Positions 7,999 through 14,132 of a stretch of 14,829 bases of DNA are shown one piece after another; positions within the stretch are counted from its first letter, which is position 1; each line of letters opens with the position of its first letter. The stretch is from WJKQ01 sp043810515 (GTDB lineage Bacteria > Patescibacteriota > Gracilibacteria > UBA1369 > LOWO2-01-FULL-3). The stretch covers positions 1-14,829 of the forward strand of contig JBDRNZ010000049.1 in the NCBI GenBank assembly GCA_043810515.1, written 5' to 3'. The notes below the pieces were generated by a model, which saw only the letters and a list, made by a program, of their open reading frames with translations, was not told the DNA's origin and ran no database searches. Made by a program: the position numbers and the translations under genes.

Positions 7999-8655
7999 TT
8001 ATAGCGATATATCCGGGTCGTTTATTATGCTTTTCAGTTTTTCGTCCACCTCGTCGAGCTTTGATTTTGGCGGAGCAGGCGGTGTAGATGGCTCGGATGA
8101 CGTAGGCGGTTCCGATGGTTCGGATGTGGCAGGTTGCTCGGTCGATTCGGTCGGCGTAGGTGGTGTAGGCGGCTCGATTTCTTCTTTTTTCTCTTTTTTA
8201 ACTTTTACGGGCGCCGTGGGGGTTTCGATTTTCTTTTCTTTATGCACGGGACGTTTTACAGGAGCAGGTGGAGCTTTTCTTTTCTTTTCTTTTTCTTCTT
8301 TATCTTTTTCCTCCTCTTTCCTTTCTTTCTCAGCTTCAGCTTCGTATTCTTTTAATGTTTTTGGTTTATACGATTCCGGCGTGTGTATTAAAAGATATCT
8401 TAAAATCTGTTGATTCAGATTCAGCGAATCCTGTATTTCCTTCAGCCCGTCAGGTTCAATCGTAAAATTCAGCACGACATAAAATCCGCGCTCCTCTTTT
8501 TTTATTTTGTAGGCGAGATCCCTCATTCCCCATATATCCTCACGTAAAACCTCCCCTTTGCCGGAAGTAATATGTTTTCGCATCTCCTCAATTTCTTTGT
8601 TTGTTTTTTCTTCCCCTAGGTCAGGACGGAGAATAAACATTATTTCGTATTGCAT
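7999..8655 (-). CDS. rpsF: Small ribosomal subunit protein bS6 with long C-terminal extension
   Basis: Residues 1-97 match bS6: the N-terminal strand YEIMFILRPDLGEE, the DIWGMRDLAYKIKKEERGFY segment, and the helix-strand NLNQQILRYLL. bS6 pairs with bS18 in the 30S platform. Most family members have about 95-135 residues; this one has 218. The extra part consists of a Glu/Lys-rich helix (101-127), a Lys/Pro-rich part (128-160), a Pro/Thr/Ser/Glu-rich part (161-198) and a final amphipathic helix (199-213). The frame stays open through it with no sign of a frameshift, and the neighbouring ssb starts normally after the stop, so the extension appears real. It is the first gene of the operon. A TATAAC at 8672-8667 (minus strand) could be a -10 box, without a convincing -35. 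Confidence 0.95.
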   Translation of the reverse strand: MQYEIMFILRPDLGEEKTNKEIEEMRKHITSGKGEVLREDIWGMRDLAYKIKKEERGFYVVLNFTIEPDGLKEIQDSLNLNQQILRYLLIHTPESYKPKTLKEYEAEAEKERKEEEKDKEEKEKKRKAPPAPVKRPVHKEKKIETPTAPVKVKKEKKEEIEPPTPPTPTESTEQPATSEPSEPPTSSEPSTPPAPPKSKLDEVDEKLKSIINDPDISL

Positions 8656-9043
8656 ATTTTCTTTGGGTTATAGCCCTGCCCCGCTGTTGAGACAGAACAG
8701 AAAATTATTTTGAGCTGCCTGAAGTTATCAGAATGCCAAAACTTTTGCAATAGTAAACCGCCATGTTTTACGCCTATGGTCAAGTTTTTATTTTTGGGTA
8801 ATATTACATATATAATTTTATGCCATTTTGAAAAACTGCTTTCGCATGCCGTTTTCCGGTCAACCGACTACCATTCAAAATATCCCTTGCAATATTTCTA
8901 TAAATAAGTCAATGTACGAGTCTTGCGCGGGCTTATCTATATCCTTCATACTATCTAGGAAAGTAAATTTTATTGATTTTTAGAGAATCATTTGGTAAGT
9001 TTCTTTGGAAAGTGAACCGGAAAGAGCGCATTTAATTTAATGC
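8656..9043. other. Divergent AT-rich intergenic spacer, 388 bases
   Basis: This stretch separates the leftward rpsF operon from the rightward peptidase gene and must hold promoters for both. I see no gene with recognisable similarity and no tRNA or other structured RNA. It contains a perfect TATAAT at 8811-8816 without a good -35, a short imperfect hairpin (gtaaac and gttttac arms, 8754-8772) and a further candidate promoter near 8973. Confidence 0.6.
8973..9001 (+). promoter_or_regulatory. Candidate promoter of the LysM-M23 peptidase gene
   Basis: TTGATT (8973-8978) and TAAGTT (8996-9001) are spaced by 17 bases, about 42 bases ahead of the ATG at 9044. The -35 is close to consensus and the -10 is weak, so this is only a candidate. 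The TATAAT at 8811-8816 is an alternative that would give a leader of over 200 bases. Confidence 0.3.
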
Positions 9044-10264
9044 ATGGGTGTAACCGAAGCAACACTACAGGTAAACAAATTTGCGAGAAGAAACCGACAC
9101 CTTCGAATCTTCTCCAAGAAGAATCTTATAAAGATTCACCTGTTTGATGCCGTGAAGTTTGTGGCCAAGCCAGTGGTTTCAGTTCTTAAGACGCCTGTAT
9201 TCGCAGGGATAAGGCGTTATTTGGCAGGCGTAAAGACGCGCATCTCCGGTCTTTTGCCAACGGCACCACAGAAAAGGCTTGTTTTTCATGCGATTATTTT
9301 GTCTGCGGCGGCGATATTTGTAAGTTCGTTTACTCCGGGGGGATCATTCGTAGCCGCTTCTATGACTTATTCTACGGATTACATAAGCTCTTATGCTCTT
9401 CCAGGTGATGTTTTGGTTTCGGACGAAGACGGTTATCTTGTAAAGGTAAATCCACAGACAAACGTTTCAAACAGAATAGGCATGACGGATTACGCCGTAC
9501 ACACGATTGAATCCGGCGAGACTCTTTCTCTTATAGCGCAGAGATATGGCATTGGTGTCGAAACCGTAATGTGGGAAAACAACATCGGAAACGCGAATTC
9601 CATAAGAACAGGGCAGAAACTGCTTATTCCTCCGGTTGATGGCATAAGCTATACCGTTTCTAGCGGTGATACTCTGGATAAGATTGCAAAAAAATACAAT
9701 ATTTCAGCCGATTCCATAATCGCACAGAACGGACTTGATAGCGATTCGGTTTATAAAGGACAAAACTTGTTTCTTCCGGGAACAAAACCTCTTTTCCCTG
9801 TAAATATAGCTTCAAGCGACACAAGAGCTTATTCAGCGACACGATCCGTGAATTACGCGAACGTTTCTTCTTCGACAGCCGCTCCTACAATTGGAAAAAT
9901 CTTTATATTCCCAACAAAAGGAAAGATCACTCAGGGATATCATGCCGGGCATTACGCGATTGATATCGCCGACCGAAGCAAGCCTCCAGTATGGGCTGCG
10001 AGTGGTGGAACTGTTAGTAAAGCTTCCACTGGCACATGGGGCGGAGGTTATGGAAATCACGTTATTATCGATCACGGCAACGGACTTCAGACTTTATACG
10101 CCCATCTTGATAGTGTAAATGTCGCAGTGGGACAGTATGTAAATCAGGGAGACGTAATTGGTATTATGGGTAATACAGGCCGTGTTTATGGTGTTACCGG
10201 TATTCATCTGCACTGGGAAGTTATTCAGGACGGAGTAAAACAGTATCCCGGAAATTACTATTAA
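9044..10264 (+). CDS. Membrane-anchored LysM-M23 peptidoglycan endopeptidase
   Basis: This 406-residue protein probably cleaves peptide cross-links of peptidoglycan outside the cytoplasmic membrane. A basic N-terminal part (1-78) precedes a single hydrophobic segment (79-97), best read as an anchor or uncleaved signal. Two LysM repeats, which bind glycan strands, lie at about 150-195 and 202-246, both with the ESGETLSLIAQRYGI / SSGDTLDKIAKKYNI pattern. A Ser/Ala-rich linker (255-282) leads to a LytM/M23 domain (286-400). All expected active-site residues are present: zinc ligands H303 and D307 (HxxxD) and H390, plus catalytic H354 (LYAH) and H388 (HLH). The ATG at 9044 is the first possible start because an in-frame TAA lies two codons upstream. 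yidD follows after 9 bases. The domain order resembles NlpD/EnvC-like activators, but the intact zinc site argues for an active enzyme. Confidence 0.93.
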   Translation: MGVTEATLQVNKFARRNRHLRIFSKKNLIKIHLFDAVKFVAKPVVSVLKTPVFAGIRRYLAGVKTRISGLLPTAPQKRLVFHAIILSAAAIFVSSFTPGGSFVAASMTYSTDYISSYALPGDVLVSDEDGYLVKVNPQTNVSNRIGMTDYAVHTIESGETLSLIAQRYGIGVETVMWENNIGNANSIRTGQKLLIPPVDGISYTVSSGDTLDKIAKKYNISADSIIAQNGLDSDSVYKGQNLFLPGTKPLFPVNIASSDTRAYSATRSVNYANVSSSTAAPTIGKIFIFPTKGKITQGYHAGHYAIDIADRSKPPVWAASGGTVSKASTGTWGGGYGNHVIIDHGNGLQTLYAHLDSVNVAVGQYVNQGDVIGIMGNTGRVYGVTGIHLHWEVIQDGVKQYPGNYY

Positions 10265-10273
10265 AACGGGGGG

Positions 10274-10549
10274 ATGGGGATTATACGCAAGGTTTTAAAG
10301 TTTATATGGTATCTGCCGCGTTACGCGGTTTATTTTTTAATTCGCGGTTATCAAAAAACCTTCTCGCCGGATCATGGGTTTTTGAAAGGGCTTTTTCCAA
10401 ATGGTTATTGCAAATTCAACCCGACATGTTCCACCTATGCGCGCGAGGCTGTCATGAAGTATGGCGTTATACGCGGTGGCGGGAAGGCTATCGTCAGAGT
10501 CTTCAGGTGCAATCCCTGGTCAAAAGGCGGAGATGATCCGGTTTTGTAG
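10274..10549 (+). CDS. yidD: Membrane protein insertion efficiency factor YidD
   Basis: The 91-residue protein is a small inner-membrane-associated factor of the YidD family, which assists YidC-dependent insertion of membrane proteins. The family pattern is complete: an amphipathic N-terminal helix with YLPRYAVYFLIRGYQKTFSP, then GYCKFNPTCSTYA, then the helix AVMKYGVIRGGGKAIVRVFR and the end CNPWSKGGDDPV. The three cysteines of the signature (CKF, TCS, RCN) are in place. The ATG is immediately preceded by a run of six G, closer than a normal ribosome-binding site. In many bacteria yidD sits with rpmH, rnpA and yidC; here it instead follows the wall peptidase gene by 9 bases, which suggests co-transcription with an envelope gene. 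Confidence 0.96.
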   Translation: MGIIRKVLKFIWYLPRYAVYFLIRGYQKTFSPDHGFLKGLFPNGYCKFNPTCSTYAREAVMKYGVIRGGGKAIVRVFRCNPWSKGGDDPVL

Positions 10550-10551
10550 TA

Positions 10552-10581
10552 GCCGGAGTTCTGTGGTGGCAAAGTTTTTTT
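10552..10581 (+). terminator. Weak candidate terminator after yidD
   Basis: Three bases after the yidD stop, an imperfect GCC...GGC hairpin (10552-10570) is followed within four bases by seven T residues (10575-10581). The stem is poor, so termination here is doubtful, but no better structure lies between yidD and the converging gene. Confidence 0.25.
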
Positions 10582-10599
10582 GTAGTTTTTGGGCTGTGT

Positions 10600-11511
10600 T
10601 CATGACCCTCCTTTTCTGTAGGCTGCTACTCTTTGGTCAATTTTGTATTTTGGGTGAATTGTATCTGGTTCTTTGCGGATTTTCCAATACTTTGGCGGCA
10701 GTTCTTCATTTTCAATAAGGCTTAAGTGCGCGAGTCTTTCATGGTTTTTGCAAAGTGGAACAATTTTGTCGGGGTCGTGGACGGGTTTCAGAGCGAATCT
10801 TTGCGTGTGATGCAGAATTTGGCAGGGCTTTGTGCAGCCGGGGAATGCGCATGTATTGTTTGTTTTTTGGAGGACGTGTTTTTTGATTTTTGACGGAATG
10901 GTCCTGGATGTTGCCTTTACCGCTTCAGGGCGGGAACTCTCGATTTTTTCTTCTCTTAGTTTTAGAAATTCTTTCATGAGCTTGTTCCAGTCTTCCTGGC
11001 CTTTTAGCTTTTGTAATCGTTGAGCCGTTTCCGGGTCGAGGTCCATGGAAATTGTGATAGTTTCGGATTCCTCTGTTGTTATACGAACTTCCTTCGCGCG
11101 AAGGCGTGATTTTTGTTCTTTTTTGTATTCTTGTATATATGTTTCCAAGGTATGCATGCTCATTTCTTTGGCTTTTTCCGCCCAAAAACCGTCAGTTTCT
11201 TTTGTGACTATCGCCGCTACCGGCCGGACTGCCAAAATTCCTTTTTCTGCCACAATTTTTTTAAGTTCGGGTTTGTCCTCGATTTTTCTCAAAATTCTTA
11301 AAGCTTCGTTTACCTTGTCATGGCTCATTCCCGCCAATTTTGCGGCATATTCGTAGACGCTTAAAAAGCCTTTCTTTTCCCAGATTCTATGTTTTTCGAT
11401 TTCCGGCAGGAGAAGCACGCATTTTCTCGTCCATTCTTTTGCGTTTTGGCCATATTGGACGAATTTTTCGTGGAGAATTTTTTCGGCGCTGCTGATTTTC
11501 TGTGTGTTCAT
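10600..11511 (-). CDS. HNH endonuclease family protein
   Basis: The 303-residue product has a helical N-terminal part (1-190) and a C-terminal HNH nuclease domain (about 205-262). The domain shows CAFPGC (C221, C226), a double histidine LHH (H234, H235) and LCKNH (C254, H257), consistent with a zinc-stabilised beta-beta-alpha-metal nuclease. The N-terminal part contains YEYAAKLAGMSHDKVNEALR, a helix-turn-helix-like pattern also seen in HNH proteins of Patescibacteria in my recollection. Its substrate is unknown; homing, defence or a degraded mobile element are all possible. I prefer the ATG at 11511. An upstream in-frame TTG at 11550 would add 13 residues, but that TTG is part of TTGACT (11550-11545), a possible -35 box with ATTAAC 17 bases further on. 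It converges on yidD and diverges from purH. Confidence 0.88.
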   Translation of the reverse strand: MNTQKISSAEKILHEKFVQYGQNAKEWTRKCVLLLPEIEKHRIWEKKGFLSVYEYAAKLAGMSHDKVNEALRILRKIEDKPELKKIVAEKGILAVRPVAAIVTKETDGFWAEKAKEMSMHTLETYIQEYKKEQKSRLRAKEVRITTEESETITISMDLDPETAQRLQKLKGQEDWNKLMKEFLKLREEKIESSRPEAVKATSRTIPSKIKKHVLQKTNNTCAFPGCTKPCQILHHTQRFALKPVHDPDKIVPLCKNHERLAHLSLIENEELPPKYWKIRKEPDTIHPKYKIDQRVAAYRKGGS

Positions 11512-11599
11512 TTTTCTTTTTGTTAATTCTGACCCGATTTTAGCAGTCAAGTTTAAAATTTTTGTTAAAAAAACTTAAAAAAATTCTAAAATCGCGCAC

Positions 11600-11621
11600 T
11601 TGACTTTCGTTCCCATATAAT
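11600..11621 (+). promoter_or_regulatory. Candidate promoter of purH-uppP
   Basis: A perfect TATAAT lies at 11616-11621, 46 bases ahead of the purH ATG and within a 156-base divergent region shared with the HNH gene. A near-perfect -35, TTGACT, lies at 11600-11605 but only 10 bases away, too close for normal pairing. Either the -10 works with a poor -35, or the TTGACT pairs with another weak -10 downstream. Confidence 0.4.
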
Positions 11622-11667
11622 TAAACTCATACTCTGGCGGTGAAAAGATTCTTAAATCCAATTTTCA

Positions 11668-13206
11668 ATGTCAATTAAGCGTGCATTAATAAGCGTGTCA
11701 GACAAGACAGGCGTTTTGGATTTTGCGAAAAAACTTGCCGAAAAAGGCATAGAAATTATGTCCACAGGCGGAACCGCGAAGACTTTAAAAGAAGGCGGCG
11801 TGAAGGTGTTTGACGTATCGGACTATACAGGTTCTCCGGAAATGATGGGCGGCCGCGTAAAAAGCCTGCATCCGCGTATTCACGGCGGAATTCTGGCTCT
11901 TCGCGACAATGAAAAACACATGAAAGAGGCTGAGGAAAGCGGCGTAAAAATGATTGATCTTGTTGTTGTGAACTTTTATCCATTCAGCAAAACAGTTGAA
12001 GCTGAAGGTGTCAGCGAAGAGGAAGCCATAGAAAATATAGATATCGGCGGGCCTTCGATGGTCAGGAGCGCGGCAAAAAATTTCAAATTTGTGACAGTGG
12101 TCACTTCACCGGAGGATTATTCCAAAGTGGAGAATGAGATTTCCGCGAACGGCGATACGAGCCTTGAAACACGCAAAAAGCTGGCCAGAAAGGCATTCAC
12201 CATGACACATAAATATGACGAATCCATCGAAAGATACCTGCGAACGCAGGTCGGTGATCCGGAACTGCTGAATCTTCATTATGAAAAAGTCGGCAGTCTG
12301 AGGTATGGCGAAAATCCTCATCAGAAAGCCGCGTTCTTCAGGAATCCCGAAAATCACGATTCAAATATCACAAATTCAAAAGTTATTCACGGAAGACAGT
12401 TGTCTTTCAACAATATCGTGGACGGGGACAGCGCGCTTGAGCTTGTGAAGGAATTCCATGAGCCGACCGCGGTTTTTGTGAAGCATAACAATCCGTGCGG
12501 AGTTGCCAGTGCGGCAAAAATAGAGGACGCTTTTATTCAGGCGTATACGGTCGATCCGATGGCGGCTTTTGGCTCTATTATCGCGTTAAACCGCGAGGTG
12601 AATGAGGCGATTGTGGATCACATGAAGGATAAAAAAATGTTTGTCGAGATGATTATCGCGCCGGGTTATGAGAAAAAGGCATTGGAGCGGCTTATGACAC
12701 GCAAAAATCTAAGAATTCTCGAGACGGGTGACCTGAAACTCGACCTTCTCAAGACCGATATCAAAAAAGTGGCCGGCGGCATTCTTATTCAGACAAAAGA
12801 CACATCCGAGCTCACGCCGGAAGACCTGAAAGTTGTCACAAAGAGGAAACCTACGAAAGACGAGATCGACGCGCTGCTTTTTGCGAACAAAGTCGTGAAA
12901 CATGTGATGTCCAATGCCGTAGTCATGGCTAAGGGAAGCGCCGTGGTCGCAGTCGGGGCGGGGCAGATGTCGCGGGTGGACAGCGTGAGAATAGCCGGAA
13001 TCAAGGGCGGCGAGCTCATAAAAGGCTCTGTCATGGCTTCGGACGCGTTTTTTCCGTTTGCGGACGCGATGGAGGAAGCCGTAAAGCTCGGGGTCGTGGC
13101 AATAAGCCAGCCGGGCGGCTCGGTGAACGATGAGGAAATTATAAAAAGAGCCGACGAACTCGGCATAAGTATGGTGTTTACCGGCAGGAGATATTTCAGG
13201 CATTAA
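11668..13206 (+). CDS. purH: Bifunctional AICAR formyltransferase/IMP cyclohydrolase
   Basis: The 512-residue protein catalyses the last two steps of de novo purine synthesis: formylation of AICAR with 10-formyltetrahydrofolate to FAICAR, then ring closure to IMP. The N-terminal cyclohydrolase domain (about 1-195) has SVSDKTGVLDFAKKL, MSTGGTAKTL, GRVKSLHPRIHGGIL and NIDIGGPSMVRSAAKN. The formyltransferase domain follows with LRYGENPHQ (211-219), the catalytic KHNNPCG (K272, H273), YTVDPMAAFGSIIALN, GAGQMSRVDS, SDAFFPFADAMEEA, and the usual end QPGGSVNDEEII to FTGRRYFRH. Length and motifs match a complete, active enzyme. No Shine-Dalgarno sequence precedes the ATG. No other purine gene is visible. 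uppP follows after 9 bases. Confidence 0.98.
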   Translation: MSIKRALISVSDKTGVLDFAKKLAEKGIEIMSTGGTAKTLKEGGVKVFDVSDYTGSPEMMGGRVKSLHPRIHGGILALRDNEKHMKEAEESGVKMIDLVVVNFYPFSKTVEAEGVSEEEAIENIDIGGPSMVRSAAKNFKFVTVVTSPEDYSKVENEISANGDTSLETRKKLARKAFTMTHKYDESIERYLRTQVGDPELLNLHYEKVGSLRYGENPHQKAAFFRNPENHDSNITNSKVIHGRQLSFNNIVDGDSALELVKEFHEPTAVFVKHNNPCGVASAAKIEDAFIQAYTVDPMAAFGSIIALNREVNEAIVDHMKDKKMFVEMIIAPGYEKKALERLMTRKNLRILETGDLKLDLLKTDIKKVAGGILIQTKDTSELTPEDLKVVTKRKPTKDEIDALLFANKVVKHVMSNAVVMAKGSAVVAVGAGQMSRVDSVRIAGIKGGELIKGSVMASDAFFPFADAMEEAVKLGVVAISQPGGSVNDEEIIKRADELGISMVFTGRRYFRH

Positions 13207-13215
13207 AATTCAGGT

Positions 13216-14013
13216 ATGAATTTTGTCGATTCGTTACTTTTGGGGATTTTACAGGGCATTACCGAGTTTTTGCCTATATCGTCGAGCGGGCATCTTGTGC
13301 TTGGCGAGCAATTGCTTGGGCTGAACGTCGGAACGCTGAAAAGTTTTGATGTGGCGCTGCATTTTGGAACTCTTTTTGCGATCATCGTGTATTTCAGAAA
13401 GGATGTGTGGGAAATGCTGAAGGCGCTTGGGCGAATGTTTTTGGGAAGATTTTCGAAAAGCGATCCTTATGCGAAATTAATTTTATTTATAATAATAGGC
13501 ACTATTCCGGCGGTCATAGCCGGCGTTTTGGGCGAAGAATGGATCGACAGCGTTTTCAGGCACGCGAAAATCGTGGCGGTGTGCATGATAGCTGTCGGGG
13601 TGATTTATCTGCTCGGTGAAGCGGTTTACAGGCGGCGCGGAAATCTGGGAATGAAATGGTACAAGGCGATTGTTACCGGCCTCGCGCAGGCGGTAGCGCT
13701 TGTTCCGGGGGTTTCGAGATCGGGTTCGACTATCGTTGCGGGGCTTTTTCAGGGCGTTGAGCGAAGCGAGGCCGCAAGATTTTCGTTTCTGCTTGGAATT
13801 CCGGCTATATTTGGCGCGGGAGTTCTAACAGCTTTAAAAATTCCCGCGAATGGCGGGCTGGGTGTGGAACTTCTGCCTTTGATTACCGGATTTATTTCCA
13901 GTTTTATTTTCGGCCTTTTGAGCGTGGCTTTTCTGATGAGATTTTTGAAAAAAAACAGCCTTCTCGTATTCGCGATTTATCTGGTGGCGGTTGGGGTAAT
14001 AGTTTTTGTTTAA
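13216..14013 (+). CDS. uppP: Undecaprenyl-diphosphatase (BacA/UppP)
   Basis: The 265-residue membrane protein dephosphorylates undecaprenyl pyrophosphate so the lipid carrier can be reused for peptidoglycan and other wall polymers; family members can confer bacitracin resistance when abundant. The two family motifs are intact: QGITEFLPISSSGHL at 13-27, with E17 and H26, and PGVSRSGST at 164-172, with R168. These correspond to the known active-site Glu, His and Arg of the family. Seven to eight hydrophobic segments are spread along the whole length. The length is typical. The ATG comes 9 bases after the purH stop, with a weak AGG just upstream, so the two genes are very likely co-transcribed and end at the hairpin beginning at 14024. 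Confidence 0.97.
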   Translation: MNFVDSLLLGILQGITEFLPISSSGHLVLGEQLLGLNVGTLKSFDVALHFGTLFAIIVYFRKDVWEMLKALGRMFLGRFSKSDPYAKLILFIIIGTIPAVIAGVLGEEWIDSVFRHAKIVAVCMIAVGVIYLLGEAVYRRRGNLGMKWYKAIVTGLAQAVALVPGVSRSGSTIVAGLFQGVERSEAARFSFLLGIPAIFGAGVLTALKIPANGGLGVELLPLITGFISSFIFGLLSVAFLMRFLKKNSLLVFAIYLVAVGVIVFV

Positions 14014-14023
14014 AGGATATGCG

Positions 14024-14060
14024 AAACCTCCCTGCGCTTTTCGGGCACGGGAGGTTTTTG
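14024..14060 (+). terminator. Strong rho-independent terminator after uppP
   Basis: AAACCTCCC (14024-14032) pairs perfectly with GGGAGGTTT (14049-14057) around a 16-base loop, followed by TTG and more T. It begins 10 bases after the uppP stop. On the minus strand the same hairpin lacks a T tract after the stem, so it is mainly a terminator for the rightward purH-uppP unit. Confidence 0.88.
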
Positions 14061-14132
14061 TTAAGGGACCAGCTTCTCTCTCCGATTTGAAGAGGAAACG
14101 GGTCACGGTTTGTCATCAATGGTATGTATCGT

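Noticed and set aside
7991..8413. Plus-strand open frame with Gly/Ser/Phe-rich repeats
   Set aside because: It is the antisense of the low-complexity Glu/Lys/Pro tail of bS6; the repetitive look comes from that tail.
8686..8700. TGTT...AACA dyad upstream of rpsF as an operator
   Set aside because: Only four bases per arm match; this is expected by chance in AT-rich sequence.
8710..8907. 65-codon TTG-initiated frame in the rpsF-peptidase spacer
   Set aside because: Rare start codon, no ribosome-binding site, AT-rich random-looking composition and no similarity that I recognise.
12709..13203. Minus-strand open frame of 164 codons within purH
   Set aside because: It is antisense to a complete, well-conserved purH.
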